A DNA stretch of 11,427 nt from JBAXRT01 sp037131065 (GTDB lineage Bacteria; Bacteroidota; Bacteroidia; Bacteroidales; FEN-979): positions 1 to 11,427 of the forward strand of contig JBAXRT010000100.1 in assembly GCA_037131065.1 (NCBI GenBank), in the 5' to 3' direction. Shown here piece after piece: positions 1 to 7,231 of the stretch. Both the position numbers and the translations under genes were made by a program. The notes beneath the pieces were generated by a model. It was not told the origin of the DNA, searched no databases, and was given only the letters and a program-made list of their open reading frames with translations. The number at the start of each line of letters is the position of its first letter. Position 1 is the first letter of the stretch.

Positions 1-730
1 ACCATTTCCTGCTTTCCAATGACAACTTCGTCATAAGTAAAAACAACGCGCTGACGCTTATAAAGTAGACCAGGTCCCTGGTATCAATAACTCCCCGGCT
101 CATGGAAGTATAGTGTGCGTTGATGCCGAGGGATTGAATGATCAGGCCGGCGGTCCCGGAAAAAACGAACATGTAGATAAATTCAAAACCCATGTATAAC
201 AAAAAACATAGGGTCACGGCGATGATAAAAGAGACAATCTGGTTGTCGGTGACCGAGGAGGAGAAGATCCCGATCGACACGAAGGTGATCCCAAGGAAAA
301 GCAAGCCGATGTATGACCCCCAGATGGCACCGCTGTCAAGATTCCCCGGTGGGAGGCCAAGCCTGTAGACCGAGAAAAAATAGATAAGCGTTGGTATTAG
401 GGAGAAGATCACGAGGACGACGCCCGCAAGAAATTTAGCCATGACCACCTGGATGTCGGTGAGTGGCTGTGTCATCAGCAACTCAAGGGTGCCGCTCTTC
501 TTTTCGTCGGCAAAGGAACGCATGGTGATGGCCGGGATCAGGAAGAGAAAGAGAAAGGGGGCAAGCATGAACAGGCCGTCAAGGTTGGCAAAGCCGAAAT
601 CAAGGATATTGAACTGCATGGGGAATACCCACAGGAAGAGCCCGGTCATCAGGAGGAATACCAGGACGACTACATACCCGATGAGTGAATCGAGGAAGCC
701 GTTGATCTCTTTCCTGAAAAGGGTGTACAT
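1..730 (-). CDS. gldF: GldF, ABC-2 type permease of the gliding-motility ABC transporter (3' edge cut)
   Basis: Integral inner-membrane permease of the GldA/GldF/GldG ABC transporter associated with Bacteroidota gliding motility. I translated it by hand: ATG at 730-728, then 243 codons to the window edge. It opens MYTLFRKEINGFLDSLIGYV, followed by hydrophobic spans at about residues 14-36, 53-70, 98-120, 138-160, 165-190 and 219-233. A cytosolic loop at about 75-92 (DEKKSGTLELLMTQPLTD) is the typical ABC-2/GldF signature, and HYTSMSRGVIDTRDLVYF near 206-223 also fits. The last full codons read SRKW and one further base, T, is visible. That suits a stop codon right at the edge, because GldF proteins are about 240 residues long. 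Its partner gldG would be expected further left, outside the window. A TAnnTTTG box lies 21 bases before the ATG, so it probably starts its own transcript. Family call is firm; the stop is inferred. Confidence 0.9.
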   Translation of the reverse strand, partial: MYTLFRKEINGFLDSLIGYVVVLVFLLMTGLFLWVFPMQFNILDFGFANLDGLFMLAPFLFLFLIPAITMRSFADEKKSGTLELLMTQPLTDIQVVMAKFLAGVVLVIFSLIPTLIYFFSVYRLGLPPGNLDSGAIWGSYIGLLFLGITFVSIGIFSSSVTDNQIVSFIIAVTLCFLLYMGFEFIYMFVFSGTAGLIIQSLGINAHYTSMSRGVIDTRDLVYFISVSALFLLMTKLSLESRKW

Positions 731-751
731 GCACAATTATTATGAAGGGTG

Positions 752-759
752 CAAAATTA
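752..759 (-). promoter_or_regulatory. Bacteroidota -7 promoter box upstream of gldF
   Basis: Minus strand reads TAATTTTG, an exact match to TAnnTTTG. It ends 21 bases before the gldF ATG in the 82-bp gap after mgsA. No TTG/TTTG -33 element is visible at the usual 17-23 base spacing, so the call rests on the -7 box and its position. Confidence 0.5.
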
Positions 760-789
760 GCAATTTTTTGGTGACTTCGCTCACCTGGG

Positions 790-810
790 AAATCGGAAAT
801 CAGAAATCAA
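790..810 (+). repeat. Three tandem degenerate AAATCnn heptamers
   Basis: Reads AAATCGG, AAATCAG, AAATCAA in a row in the short gap between mgsA and gldF, ending just before the mgsA stop codon. The same AAATCnn heptamer pattern recurs at 11325-11345, between udp and cinA. The spread of one pattern over two intergenic regions suggests a dispersed short-repeat family rather than chance, but three units are few. Confidence 0.45.
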
Positions 811-812
811 TA

Positions 813-1298
813 TCAGATGTTCCGGTGGATATAAACCGAATAATCGATCAGCTGAGGATCATATTGCTCCTTCAGCAAATGGGAGGATATCAGGAAATCG
901 GCGGTGGAGCGGTTGCAGGCAGTCGGGATGTTGTAAACGACCGTAATGCGCAAGAGGGCTTTTACATCCACATCGTGGGGTTGCGGCTGCATGGGATCCC
1001 AGAAAAAGATCAGAAGGTCTATTTTTCCCTCAGAGATCATGGCGCCAAGTTGCTGGTCGCCACCCAGAGGTCCCGATTTCAGTTTGATGATCTGATGTTC
1101 CATCTCTTCATGCTTTTCCAGCTTCCCGAGTATGGTTTCCTCAATCAACCTCCCGGTAGTGCCGGTACAGATCAGCTGGTGGCCGAGAAGTGTTTTATAA
1201 TTGAATTCGACCCATTCCACCAAGTCCTTTTTCCGGTTGTCGTGAGCAACAAGCGCTATGTGCTTGGATTTTTCCATGATACTATAAAATTTCGACAT
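813..1298 (-). CDS. mgsA: Methylglyoxal synthase
   Basis: Cytosolic enzyme that converts dihydroxyacetone phosphate to methylglyoxal and phosphate, a bypass of lower glycolysis that relieves sugar-phosphate build-up. The 161-residue protein matches the family throughout: HIALVAHD at 13-20, TGTTG at 45-49, SGPLGGDQQ at 75-83, IFFWDP at 97-102 and PHDVDVKALL at 107-116. The expected active-site residues are present: D81 in GGDQQ (E. coli D71), D101 (D91), H108 (H98), D111 (D101), and the H19-D20 pair. The ATG at 1298 gives the same N-terminal length as E. coli MgsA before HIALVAHD. It overlaps the end of the preceding DUF62 gene by 17 bases. A second ATG at 1277, just after that gene's stop, is a possible alternative start. 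No separate promoter is seen, so it is probably co-transcribed with the DUF62 gene. Confidence 0.95.
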   Translation of the reverse strand: MSKFYSIMEKSKHIALVAHDNRKKDLVEWVEFNYKTLLGHQLICTGTTGRLIEETILGKLEKHEEMEHQIIKLKSGPLGGDQQLGAMISEGKIDLLIFFWDPMQPQPHDVDVKALLRITVVYNIPTACNRSTADFLISSHLLKEQYDPQLIDYSVYIHRNI

Positions 1299-2061
1299 TA
1301 ACGCCCTGGTCCATGTAGAGTCCGAGAAGGCTGCTAGCCTTGCCTTTGTTGATGGCTATCTCAAGCAGGCCGGTGGCGCTGAAGATGGCTAACATCTCCC
1401 CTTCTATGACATCCTGGTACGATTTGCTGATCGTTGTGATCCGGTAAGAGGGAGAACGGAAAGTGATGGAAAACTTGCGGTTTTTCACGGCCGACCGGAA
1501 GAGTTCTTCGGTGATGTTCGTAAATACGTTTTCGTAATTATCGATGTAGATCACCTTTCCCTTGATCAGATCGCCCTGGATCACCGGCTGGAAAGCCATC
1601 TTCTGAACGATCTTCTTTTTTGGATTTCCCAGTTCGGCAAGAGCGTTTCCCGAAGCAATATGGCAGGCGACCTTGGCAAAGACATCGCGGGTGGGGAAGG
1701 TGAAATAGCTGGAATCCTGGATCACATCCAGCTCGATGATGGTTTCGGGCATCTCATCGAAGATCAGCGAGAATATCCCGTTGTCGGCTCCGATGAAGTA
1801 GTGACCCTTATGGTGTACAAGGGTATGTGGCGTTTCAATGGCGGCTTCGGTATTCACGCCAATGATATGGATCGAGCCTTCAGGAAAATCGCGGTAAAAA
1901 TTCCGGACAATGAAAGCGGCCTGGTTCAGGTCGAAGGGGGCGATGGAGTGCGTAATATCAACAATGACGGCATCGGGCAGCTGGCGCATGATAGCGCCTT
2001 TTACCGCACCGATGTAATGATCCTTCAGTCCCCAGTCGCTGGTGAGGGTAATAATGGCCAT
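1282..2061 (-). CDS. SAM hydroxide adenosyltransferase-like (DUF62/SAM_HAT) protein with non-canonical triad
   Basis: A 259-residue cytosolic protein of the DUF62 family, which includes SAM hydrolases (SAM to adenosine and methionine) and the SAM-dependent chlorinases/fluorinases. Fold markers are clear: TLTSDWGLKDHYIGAVKG at 5-22, VDITHSIAPFD at 34-44, YFIGADNGIFS at 88-98, TRDVFAKVACHIASG at 124-138 and DNYENVFTNI at 174-183, the last matching the family's D-x-x-x-N-x-x-T-N-I substrate-binding stretch. By eye alignment, the hydrolase triad (Asp68, Arg75, His127 in the Pyrococcus enzyme) is replaced by N70, T77 and P123. Hydrolase activity is therefore doubtful and I give no gene symbol. From memory, Bacteroidota homologues often look like this, so it may be a lineage-specific subfamily. 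It has its own -7 box, is divergent from phoH, and mgsA overlaps its end. Confidence 0.85.
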   Translation of the reverse strand: MAIITLTSDWGLKDHYIGAVKGAIMRQLPDAVIVDITHSIAPFDLNQAAFIVRNFYRDFPEGSIHIIGVNTEAAIETPHTLVHHKGHYFIGADNGIFSLIFDEMPETIIELDVIQDSSYFTFPTRDVFAKVACHIASGNALAELGNPKKKIVQKMAFQPVIQGDLIKGKVIYIDNYENVFTNITEELFRSAVKNRKFSITFRSPSYRITTISKSYQDVIEGEMLAIFSATGLLEIAINKGKASSLLGLYMDQGVNVEIL

Positions 2062-2072
2062 CGAAATATTCG

Positions 2073-2080
2073 TACTTTTG
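2073..2080 (+). promoter_or_regulatory. phoH: -7 promoter box upstream of phoH
   Basis: TACTTTTG matches TAnnTTTG exactly and ends 23 bases before the phoH ATG. No clear -33 TTG is seen upstream, where the sequence is already DUF62 coding. Confidence 0.5.
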
Positions 2081-2086
2081 CGTATT

Positions 2087-2094
2087 CAAAGGTA
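2087..2094 (-). promoter_or_regulatory. -7 promoter box upstream of the DUF62-mgsA unit
   Basis: Minus strand reads TACCTTTG, matching TAnnTTTG, and ends 25 bases before the ATG at 2061. It lies 6 bases from the oppositely oriented phoH box, so RNA polymerase could hardly occupy both at once. Confidence 0.5.
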
Positions 2095-2103
2095 CAAATT
2101 TAA

Positions 2104-3063
2104 ATGAGTGAGAAAATAATCAGCATAGAATCCTTCCATCCGCTTGAGATCTTCGGGGCGAACGACCAGAACCTTGACCTCATCCGGGAACTTTTTCCGA
2201 AGCTGAAGATTGTTGCCCGTGACAATTTCGTTAAGGCCTTAGGCGAAGAGAAGGATCTGCTCGATTTCGAAGAGAGGTTCAACTCCCTCCTGCTCCATTT
2301 CGAAAAGTTCGGAAGACTCACAAAACAGGATATCTCCATGTTGCTTGGTCCGGATTCAACACAGGGTATTTCTGCAAACGGTCAGCTGATTCCTGAAGCG
2401 AATGCGGAGGTGCTTGTTCATGGTAAGAACGGCATGCTGATCCGGGCCAGGACGACGAACCAGCGCCGGCTGGTCGAAACCAGCGGGAAGAACGACCTGG
2501 TCTTTGCCATCGGGCCGGCCGGGACCGGCAAGACTTACACCGCCGTGGCCCTGGCGGTAAGGGCATTAAAAAACAAAGAGGTGCAGCGGATCATCCTTAC
2601 CCGGCCGGCCGTGGAGGCCGGTGAGAACCTGGGCTTCCTTCCGGGCGACCTGAAAGAGAAGCTGGATCCCTACCTGCAGCCGCTGTACGATGCATTGAAA
2701 GACATGCTTCCCGGGCAAAAGCTGCTCACCCTCATCGAAGAGGGGATCATCGAGATCGCCCCGCTGGCCTTCATGCGAGGCCGCACCCTCAACAACGCCT
2801 TCGCCATCCTCGATGAAGCCCAGAACACCACACCCGGACAGCTCAAGATGTTCCTTACCCGCATGGGAGCCTCCTCCAAGTTCATTGTCACCGGCGACAT
2901 CACCCAGATCGACCTTCCCAAAAACCAGCTCTCGGGCCTCATCCACGCCCGGACCATCCTCAACGATATCCCGGGGATCGACTTTATCTACCTCGATAAT
3001 TCCGACATCATCCGGCATAAGCTCGTCAGCAGGATCATCAACGCCTATTCCGTGGAGAAATAG
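2104..3063 (+). CDS. phoH: PhoH-like ATPase
   Basis: A 319-residue cytosolic P-loop ATPase of the PhoH family (the E. coli YbeZ/PhoL type), linked in other bacteria to RNA metabolism and ribosome maturation. Residues 1-100 form the family's N-terminal region. The ATPase core follows, with Walker A GPAGTGKT at 137-144, TRPAVEAGENLGFLPGD at 166-182, Walker B AILDEAQN at 234-241 and the VTGDITQID sensor stretch at 262-270. Length is normal and the protein looks intact. The ATG at 2104 lies 42 bases from the divergent DUF62 start. The C-terminal half is markedly richer in G+C than neighbouring genes, which produces long spurious reading frames on the other strand. Its 3' end faces the sensor kinase gene with only 16 bases between them. 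The usual partner ybeY is not in this window. Confidence 0.94.
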   Translation: MSEKIISIESFHPLEIFGANDQNLDLIRELFPKLKIVARDNFVKALGEEKDLLDFEERFNSLLLHFEKFGRLTKQDISMLLGPDSTQGISANGQLIPEANAEVLVHGKNGMLIRARTTNQRRLVETSGKNDLVFAIGPAGTGKTYTAVALAVRALKNKEVQRIILTRPAVEAGENLGFLPGDLKEKLDPYLQPLYDALKDMLPGQKLLTLIEEGIIEIAPLAFMRGRTLNNAFAILDEAQNTTPGQLKMFLTRMGASSKFIVTGDITQIDLPKNQLSGLIHARTILNDIPGIDFIYLDNSDIIRHKLVSRIINAYSVEK

Positions 3064-3079
3064 CAATCCACTGAAAACA

Positions 3080-6000
3080 CTATGAGTACACCAGGGGGAG
3101 AACAAGTTCTACCCGCGTGCCCGAACCAACCCCTTTTTCATCATGAAGATCGATGATCCGCATGCTGTATTTGTCGGAATGGTAGGCCTCATTAAGAAGT
3201 TCAATCCTGTCCTCCGTGATCCGCGTGGAGTGAGGCTGGTAGGCAGCGGGTTTCTTCCATTTCTCGATCTCTCTCGATTTTTTTCGTCCCACCCCGTTGT
3301 CTTCGATCACGCATCTGAGTTTTTCATCATTTTCAATGCTGATCTGAATATTCAGGGTGCCCTTTCCGGTCATTTTATGTACCAACCCGTGCCGGATGGC
3401 ATTTTCGACATGCGGCTGTATTATCATCGGAGGGATCTGCACATTATGTGTATCCAGATCATCCGGGATACCTATGCTGACAATGAACTTATAGTCAAAA
3501 CGCATCATTTCCAGTTTCAGGTACCGGGTAATATATTCGATCTCCTCCTCCAGGGTGATATATTCCTTCACGGCATTATCCAGGGTCTGGCGAAGTATCC
3601 GGGCGAAATCATTGAGATATCCGAGTGCCTCATCCACCTTGTTCTTCAGGATGAAACCCTGTATGGAATTGATGGAATTAAAAATAAAATGAGGATTCAT
3701 CTGGCTCTGCAAGGCTTTCATCTCTATCTCGGCAAGATGTTTTGATAGATCCGACTTCTTCTTTTCCTCCCTTCTGATCCGGTCGGTGCGATAACTGATG
3801 ATCATGAGAACCAGAATAATGATCACCATGACTATCCCTCCAACGGACCACCATCTCAGATACCAGGGAAAAAGGATCTCAAAGGAATATTCCGTTCTTC
3901 CTTTCAAGGAGCGGTTGACCGTATTGAATGATTCGACGATCAACCGGTACTTTCCCGGGTTTAGGGAGGTGAAGACGGCTTCCCTTTGTGTGGAAAAATC
4001 AGACCAGTGATTCGATAAACCTTCGAGCTTGTAACGGTAGAAAGACTGCTCGGGATTCAGATAGTTATAATTCCTGAAGTGGAAAGTAAGGTTGTTGTCT
4101 TGAGATGGAAACCGGCTGACCTTCTCAAAATCCTCCAGGGATTGATAGTTCAGGTCGATCCCAGTAATCTTTGGATGCAGCGCGAATGAAGATATATGGT
4201 CCAGAACCCGGTCATTGATCCGCATCAGGTGCTTATCGGTCCCGATCCAGATGTATCCGTTCCGGTCCACAGCCGTAACCTTTCCGGTGCAATCATAGTA
4301 CCCGACCTCTCCATTATAAAAATTGGCTATCAGCGTATCCTTCTCATACAATGCAACCAGATCAACACGGTTCAGGCCCAGGTTTGTTCCGGCAAACAGG
4401 TTGTTATGACCGTCAACAACAACAAACCTGACACTGTTACCAACCAGGTCTTTCCCGGGATGAAGCTCATGCCTGATCCTGAATCCATCACTGCCATACC
4501 TGGCTATTTGTATCTTGCCGGAATTGTCACCGATGATAATATTTCCACAATTATCGAAGCAAAAGTCATTAATGATCCTTGCCAGGCTGGTGTCGATCCG
4601 GATCAGCCTGATCAGCTTACCGTGTATAGAACACATCAATCCTTCCGATTTGCTGGAATACCAGATGGTATCGCCTTGAGCGATGAGTTTTGTAATATTC
4701 AGCTGTCCGTCAGGTTTCGGTTCCTGCATGATCAGGGGTGAAGAAATACCCTGGTCAAGGGGTCCATAATAAATTTTATCCCACCATTTATCCGTGTAAA
4801 AAAGTGTATCCCCCGGCCCGAAACAGAAATGTGTTGCTCCGGGAAGGACCCTGACCGTCGACGGGTTGCTGTGTTTGAAAGGGGAAGAAAACCTTTTAAG
4901 AACTGACTGCACACTGCCGGCATAGATATTCCCGTGACTGTCGGACTGTATGCAGGAGATTTCCACCGCGTGGGTATTGTTAATGGTCATCATTTTTTTC
5001 AGATTCCCCGGATTAACCAGTCCTCCGACAGTATCGGGTTTCATTACAAAAAGGCTTCCTTCCGTGCCTATCCAGAGATTATTCTGCCGGTCCGGGAACA
5101 ATGATTTTACATTCAGTGATTTTATTCCGAAATCGTTTTCATCGAACCATTCAAATGCGGGGATCGGGATCTTGTATAATCCCGAGTTGAGGGTTCCCAC
5201 CCATAAAATATGGAAAGTACTATCATAGTAAACGCTCCAAACCGTTCCATCACTGATCCCGACCTTCTCACTGAACGGAATGACTTTCTTTCCGTTATAG
5301 AGGAACAGCCCCCCCGGCATCTCCTTTACCCATGGATTTTCACTCCATGCCGCGATCCAGATATCTCCGTTTTCCCCGCTGCACATCCCGAAAACCTGGC
5401 CCATATTCTTAAAAGATTGCCTGATCCCATTGTTGAGGAGGTTGATCCCATCGCGGAGGTTTCCGATAATGGTATCTCCGTCCGGCATCAGCAAGGGTGA
5501 GGTTGAAGCCGAATGACGGGTGTAATAATCATCACTTACCCTGGTAAATGTGCGGGTTTGCGGGTAATAACGGTAAGGGGGATGGCTGTCATACGGATAA
5601 AGTGTGACAAAGTCAGGACCTTCGAGAAATCCCATGACATAAAAATTGTCAGTCCGGGTTTGTTGCGTCGTCAGATTGATGAAATTCTTTCCGTCAAAGA
5701 CACTGCAGCCATCATTTGTTCCGACGAACAACAGGCGAAATTTCCTGGAAAACCATACGACCCGGACGTTGTTGCTGACCAGCCCCTGCCTGACCGTATA
5801 ATTGGTAAATTTTTTTCCGTCAAATTTTGAGATGCCGCCTTTCATGCATCCTGCCCATATGTTTCCGGCATCATCTTCGGTGACTGAAAATACGTTATCC
5901 CCGACCATCCCGACGGAGGAGCCCATCACCCTGAATACCCGACCGTCGAACTGGCATAACCCGGAACCTGTCCCGATCCACATTCTTCCCCCGGAATCCT

Positions 6001-6127
6001 TCATGATGGAATGGATTACATTACCCGGCAATCCATCGTTCATGGTATAATTCCTGGAATAATATTGCTGTCCCTTTAGAACCGGGAACAGAAGGATGAG
6101 AAAGCCGATCAGAAATCCCTGTTTCAC
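3080..6127 (-). CDS. Two-component sensor histidine kinase: periplasmic beta-propeller, Y_Y_Y domain, LytS-type kinase
   Basis: A 1015-residue membrane sensor kinase. Signal peptide at 1-20 (MKQGFLIGFLILLFPVLKGQ). Residues about 25-645 hold roughly eleven recognisable two-component-propeller repeats, such as WIGTGSGLCQFDG at 50, FVGTNDGCSVFDG at 134, WVGT at 309, WIGTEG at 352 and WIGTD at 627, consistent with paired seven-bladed propellers. A Y_Y_Y domain follows (about 680-752, with YRYKLEGLSNHWSDF), then one transmembrane helix at 761-778, a charged linker and a LytS/His_kinase domain with phospho-acceptor H813 in QMNPHFIFN. The ATPase domain has QPHVENAIRHG at 904-914 and DNGVGR at 943-948. 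The start is GTG: its GTGA overlaps the regulator's TGA, an AGGA lies 6 bases before it, and the next Met would lose the signal peptide. The ligand is unknown. Unlike the hybrid sensors of many polysaccharide loci, the receiver is a separate protein. Confidence 0.92.
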   Translation of the reverse strand: MKQGFLIGFLILLFPVLKGQQYYSRNYTMNDGLPGNVIHSIMKDSGGRMWIGTGSGLCQFDGRVFRVMGSSVGMVGDNVFSVTEDDAGNIWAGCMKGGISKFDGKKFTNYTVRQGLVSNNVRVVWFSRKFRLLFVGTNDGCSVFDGKNFINLTTQQTRTDNFYVMGFLEGPDFVTLYPYDSHPPYRYYPQTRTFTRVSDDYYTRHSASTSPLLMPDGDTIIGNLRDGINLLNNGIRQSFKNMGQVFGMCSGENGDIWIAAWSENPWVKEMPGGLFLYNGKKVIPFSEKVGISDGTVWSVYYDSTFHILWVGTLNSGLYKIPIPAFEWFDENDFGIKSLNVKSLFPDRQNNLWIGTEGSLFVMKPDTVGGLVNPGNLKKMMTINNTHAVEISCIQSDSHGNIYAGSVQSVLKRFSSPFKHSNPSTVRVLPGATHFCFGPGDTLFYTDKWWDKIYYGPLDQGISSPLIMQEPKPDGQLNITKLIAQGDTIWYSSKSEGLMCSIHGKLIRLIRIDTSLARIINDFCFDNCGNIIIGDNSGKIQIARYGSDGFRIRHELHPGKDLVGNSVRFVVVDGHNNLFAGTNLGLNRVDLVALYEKDTLIANFYNGEVGYYDCTGKVTAVDRNGYIWIGTDKHLMRINDRVLDHISSFALHPKITGIDLNYQSLEDFEKVSRFPSQDNNLTFHFRNYNYLNPEQSFYRYKLEGLSNHWSDFSTQREAVFTSLNPGKYRLIVESFNTVNRSLKGRTEYSFEILFPWYLRWWSVGGIVMVIIILVLMIISYRTDRIRREEKKKSDLSKHLAEIEMKALQSQMNPHFIFNSINSIQGFILKNKVDEALGYLNDFARILRQTLDNAVKEYITLEEEIEYITRYLKLEMMRFDYKFIVSIGIPDDLDTHNVQIPPMIIQPHVENAIRHGLVHKMTGKGTLNIQISIENDEKLRCVIEDNGVGRKKSREIEKWKKPAAYQPHSTRITEDRIELLNEAYHSDKYSMRIIDLHDEKGVGSGTRVELVLPLVYS

Positions 6128-6915
6128 TGCTGTTCCTGCCTGTTACGCCACTTTGTCAAAACTGAAAGAAACTCTTCATTTTTGCGCGTGGCAACCGGCA
6201 GCCACTGGTTGTTGTCGAGATAGATCCCGCTCATGGCGCGTGAATAGGACTTGATATAGTTCAGATTTGCAAGGAAGGATTTATGGATACGGAAAAAATA
6301 GCGGCACGATAAAAGCTCTTCGACCTCCTTCAGTGTCCGGGAGACCATGATCTTCCTTCCATCAAAGATGTGAATCCGCGTATAATTGATATCGGCCTCG
6401 CAGAATGTTATGTCGTTCAGCTTCTCCATCTGGTAACCATCCATGGTTGGAAAGGCGACCTTCTGGTTTATGTCAACGCCCACTGTAAGATTGGAGATGA
6501 GCGTTTCAATTCTCTGCTGGCTGGTATTTGTTATTCTCTTCTTGTCAAACCGGTTGAGGGCCTCCCTGAGATCAATGAAATTGATGGGTTTAAGAAGGTA
6601 GTCGAGTGCGGAAAATTTTATCGCATCGATCGCATATTGTTTAAAGGCGGTAGTGAAAATTACCTCGAAATTATAAGCGGTAAAATGATCAAATAATTTA
6701 AACCCGCTCTCAACAGGCATTTCAATATCCAGAAAGACAATGTCGGGATCAAATTTCCGGATCAGCTCTGCTCCCTCTTTCACTGATTCAGCCAAGCCGC
6801 AGACCTCCAGCCTTTCGGTCAGATAACGGTCGATGATCTCCTGGAATGTTTCACGGGCAATCCTCTCATCATCGATGATGATACAACTGGACCGCTCTTT
6901 CTCGCTATTTATCAT
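6124..6915 (-). CDS. LytTR-family response regulator
   Basis: A 263-residue DNA-binding response regulator, the probable partner of the sensor kinase encoded directly after it. The receiver domain spans about 10-125: acidic pocket D15-D16, phospho-acceptor D63 in IVFLDIEMP, switch Thr in FTTAF (87-91) and conserved K109 in YLLKP. A linker (126-150) leads to a LytTR DNA-binding domain at about 152-257, with FCEADINYTRIHIFDG at 171-186 and FFRIHKSFLANLNYI at 207-221. All receiver key residues are present, so it should be phosphorylatable. Its ATG follows the small upstream gene's stop by one base and its TGA overlaps the kinase GTG, so translation of all three is probably coupled. LytTR regulators bind paired direct repeats, but I could not identify a convincing site here. 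Confidence 0.94.
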   Translation of the reverse strand: MINSEKERSSCIIIDDERIARETFQEIIDRYLTERLEVCGLAESVKEGAELIRKFDPDIVFLDIEMPVESGFKLFDHFTAYNFEVIFTTAFKQYAIDAIKFSALDYLLKPINFIDLREALNRFDKKRITNTSQQRIETLISNLTVGVDINQKVAFPTMDGYQMEKLNDITFCEADINYTRIHIFDGRKIMVSRTLKEVEELLSCRYFFRIHKSFLANLNYIKSYSRAMSGIYLDNNQWLPVATRKNEEFLSVLTKWRNRQEQQ

Positions 6916-6916
6916 T

Positions 6917-7231
6917 TCAACTCAATCTCTTGCCCGGGCAGAACCGCTCTTTCCATTCTATGACCTTTCTTTTTGTTTCAGAAGAGATTCCGTTGAATTC
7001 AATCTCATAATGCAGCAATTTAGTAATTTCTGATATCATCATATATCTGAGATCGACATCCGGCTCCCATGGGTCAAAATGCTGGCGGATGCTCTCCTGT
7101 AAATTTATCGTATAGCCTACATATTTGCATTCAACCTCCATGGTAACAGGGCTGATGGAGGAAATAGCATAAACGGAAGGCTTTTCAGGTAATGTACCGA
7201 TAATGTCAGGTGTAAGGATTGTCTGAATCAT
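6917..7231 (-). CDS. Small GIY-YIG-like protein, probably non-catalytic, first gene of the signalling operon
   Basis: A 104-residue soluble protein with no signal peptide or membrane segment. Residues 18-52 resemble a GIY-YIG fold: PSVY at 18-21, KYVGYTINL at 36-44, and IRQHF at 48-52. Measured from the YVG tyrosine (Y37), the position of the catalytic Arg (R27 in I-TevI, ten residues on) is S47, while the following His (I-TevI H31) is kept as H51. The hairpin between the two motifs is about 15 residues, longer than the usual 10 or so. The rest is helical and charged, without a recognisable catalytic Glu. It may therefore be a degenerate binding domain rather than a nuclease. The fold call is tentative. 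That the gene is real is well supported: it ends one base before the regulator's ATG, in a packed operon. No TAnnTTTG box precedes it. Confidence 0.6.
   Translation of the reverse strand: MIQTILTPDIIGTLPEKPSVYAISSISPVTMEVECKYVGYTINLQESIRQHFDPWEPDVDLRYMMISEITKLLHYEIEFNGISSETKRKVIEWKERFCPGKRLS

Larger units (their letters stand above)
2072..2095. promoter_or_regulatory. Inverted repeat spanning the divergent DUF62/phoH promoters
   Basis: GTACTTTTG and CAAAGGTAC are inverted copies (8 of 9 positions) around a 6-base centre CGTATT. The repeat contains both opposing -7 boxes, so the symmetry may simply reflect back-to-back promoters. It could also be a site for a dimeric regulator acting on both genes. 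Confidence 0.45.

Noticed and set aside
770..785. Hairpin GGTGA/TCACC after mgsA as a terminator
   Set aside because: The stem is only 5 bp, and on the mgsA strand it is followed by a run of A, not T, so it does not fit an intrinsic terminator in either direction.
441..1301. Open frame of 286 codons on the plus strand
   Set aside because: It runs antisense across gldF and mgsA, both firmly identified, and includes the noncoding gap between them.
2566..3105. Open frame of 179 codons antisense to phoH
   Set aside because: It lies wholly over the GC-rich ATPase core of phoH, whose protein is clearly conserved; composition is low-complexity and no family is recognisable.
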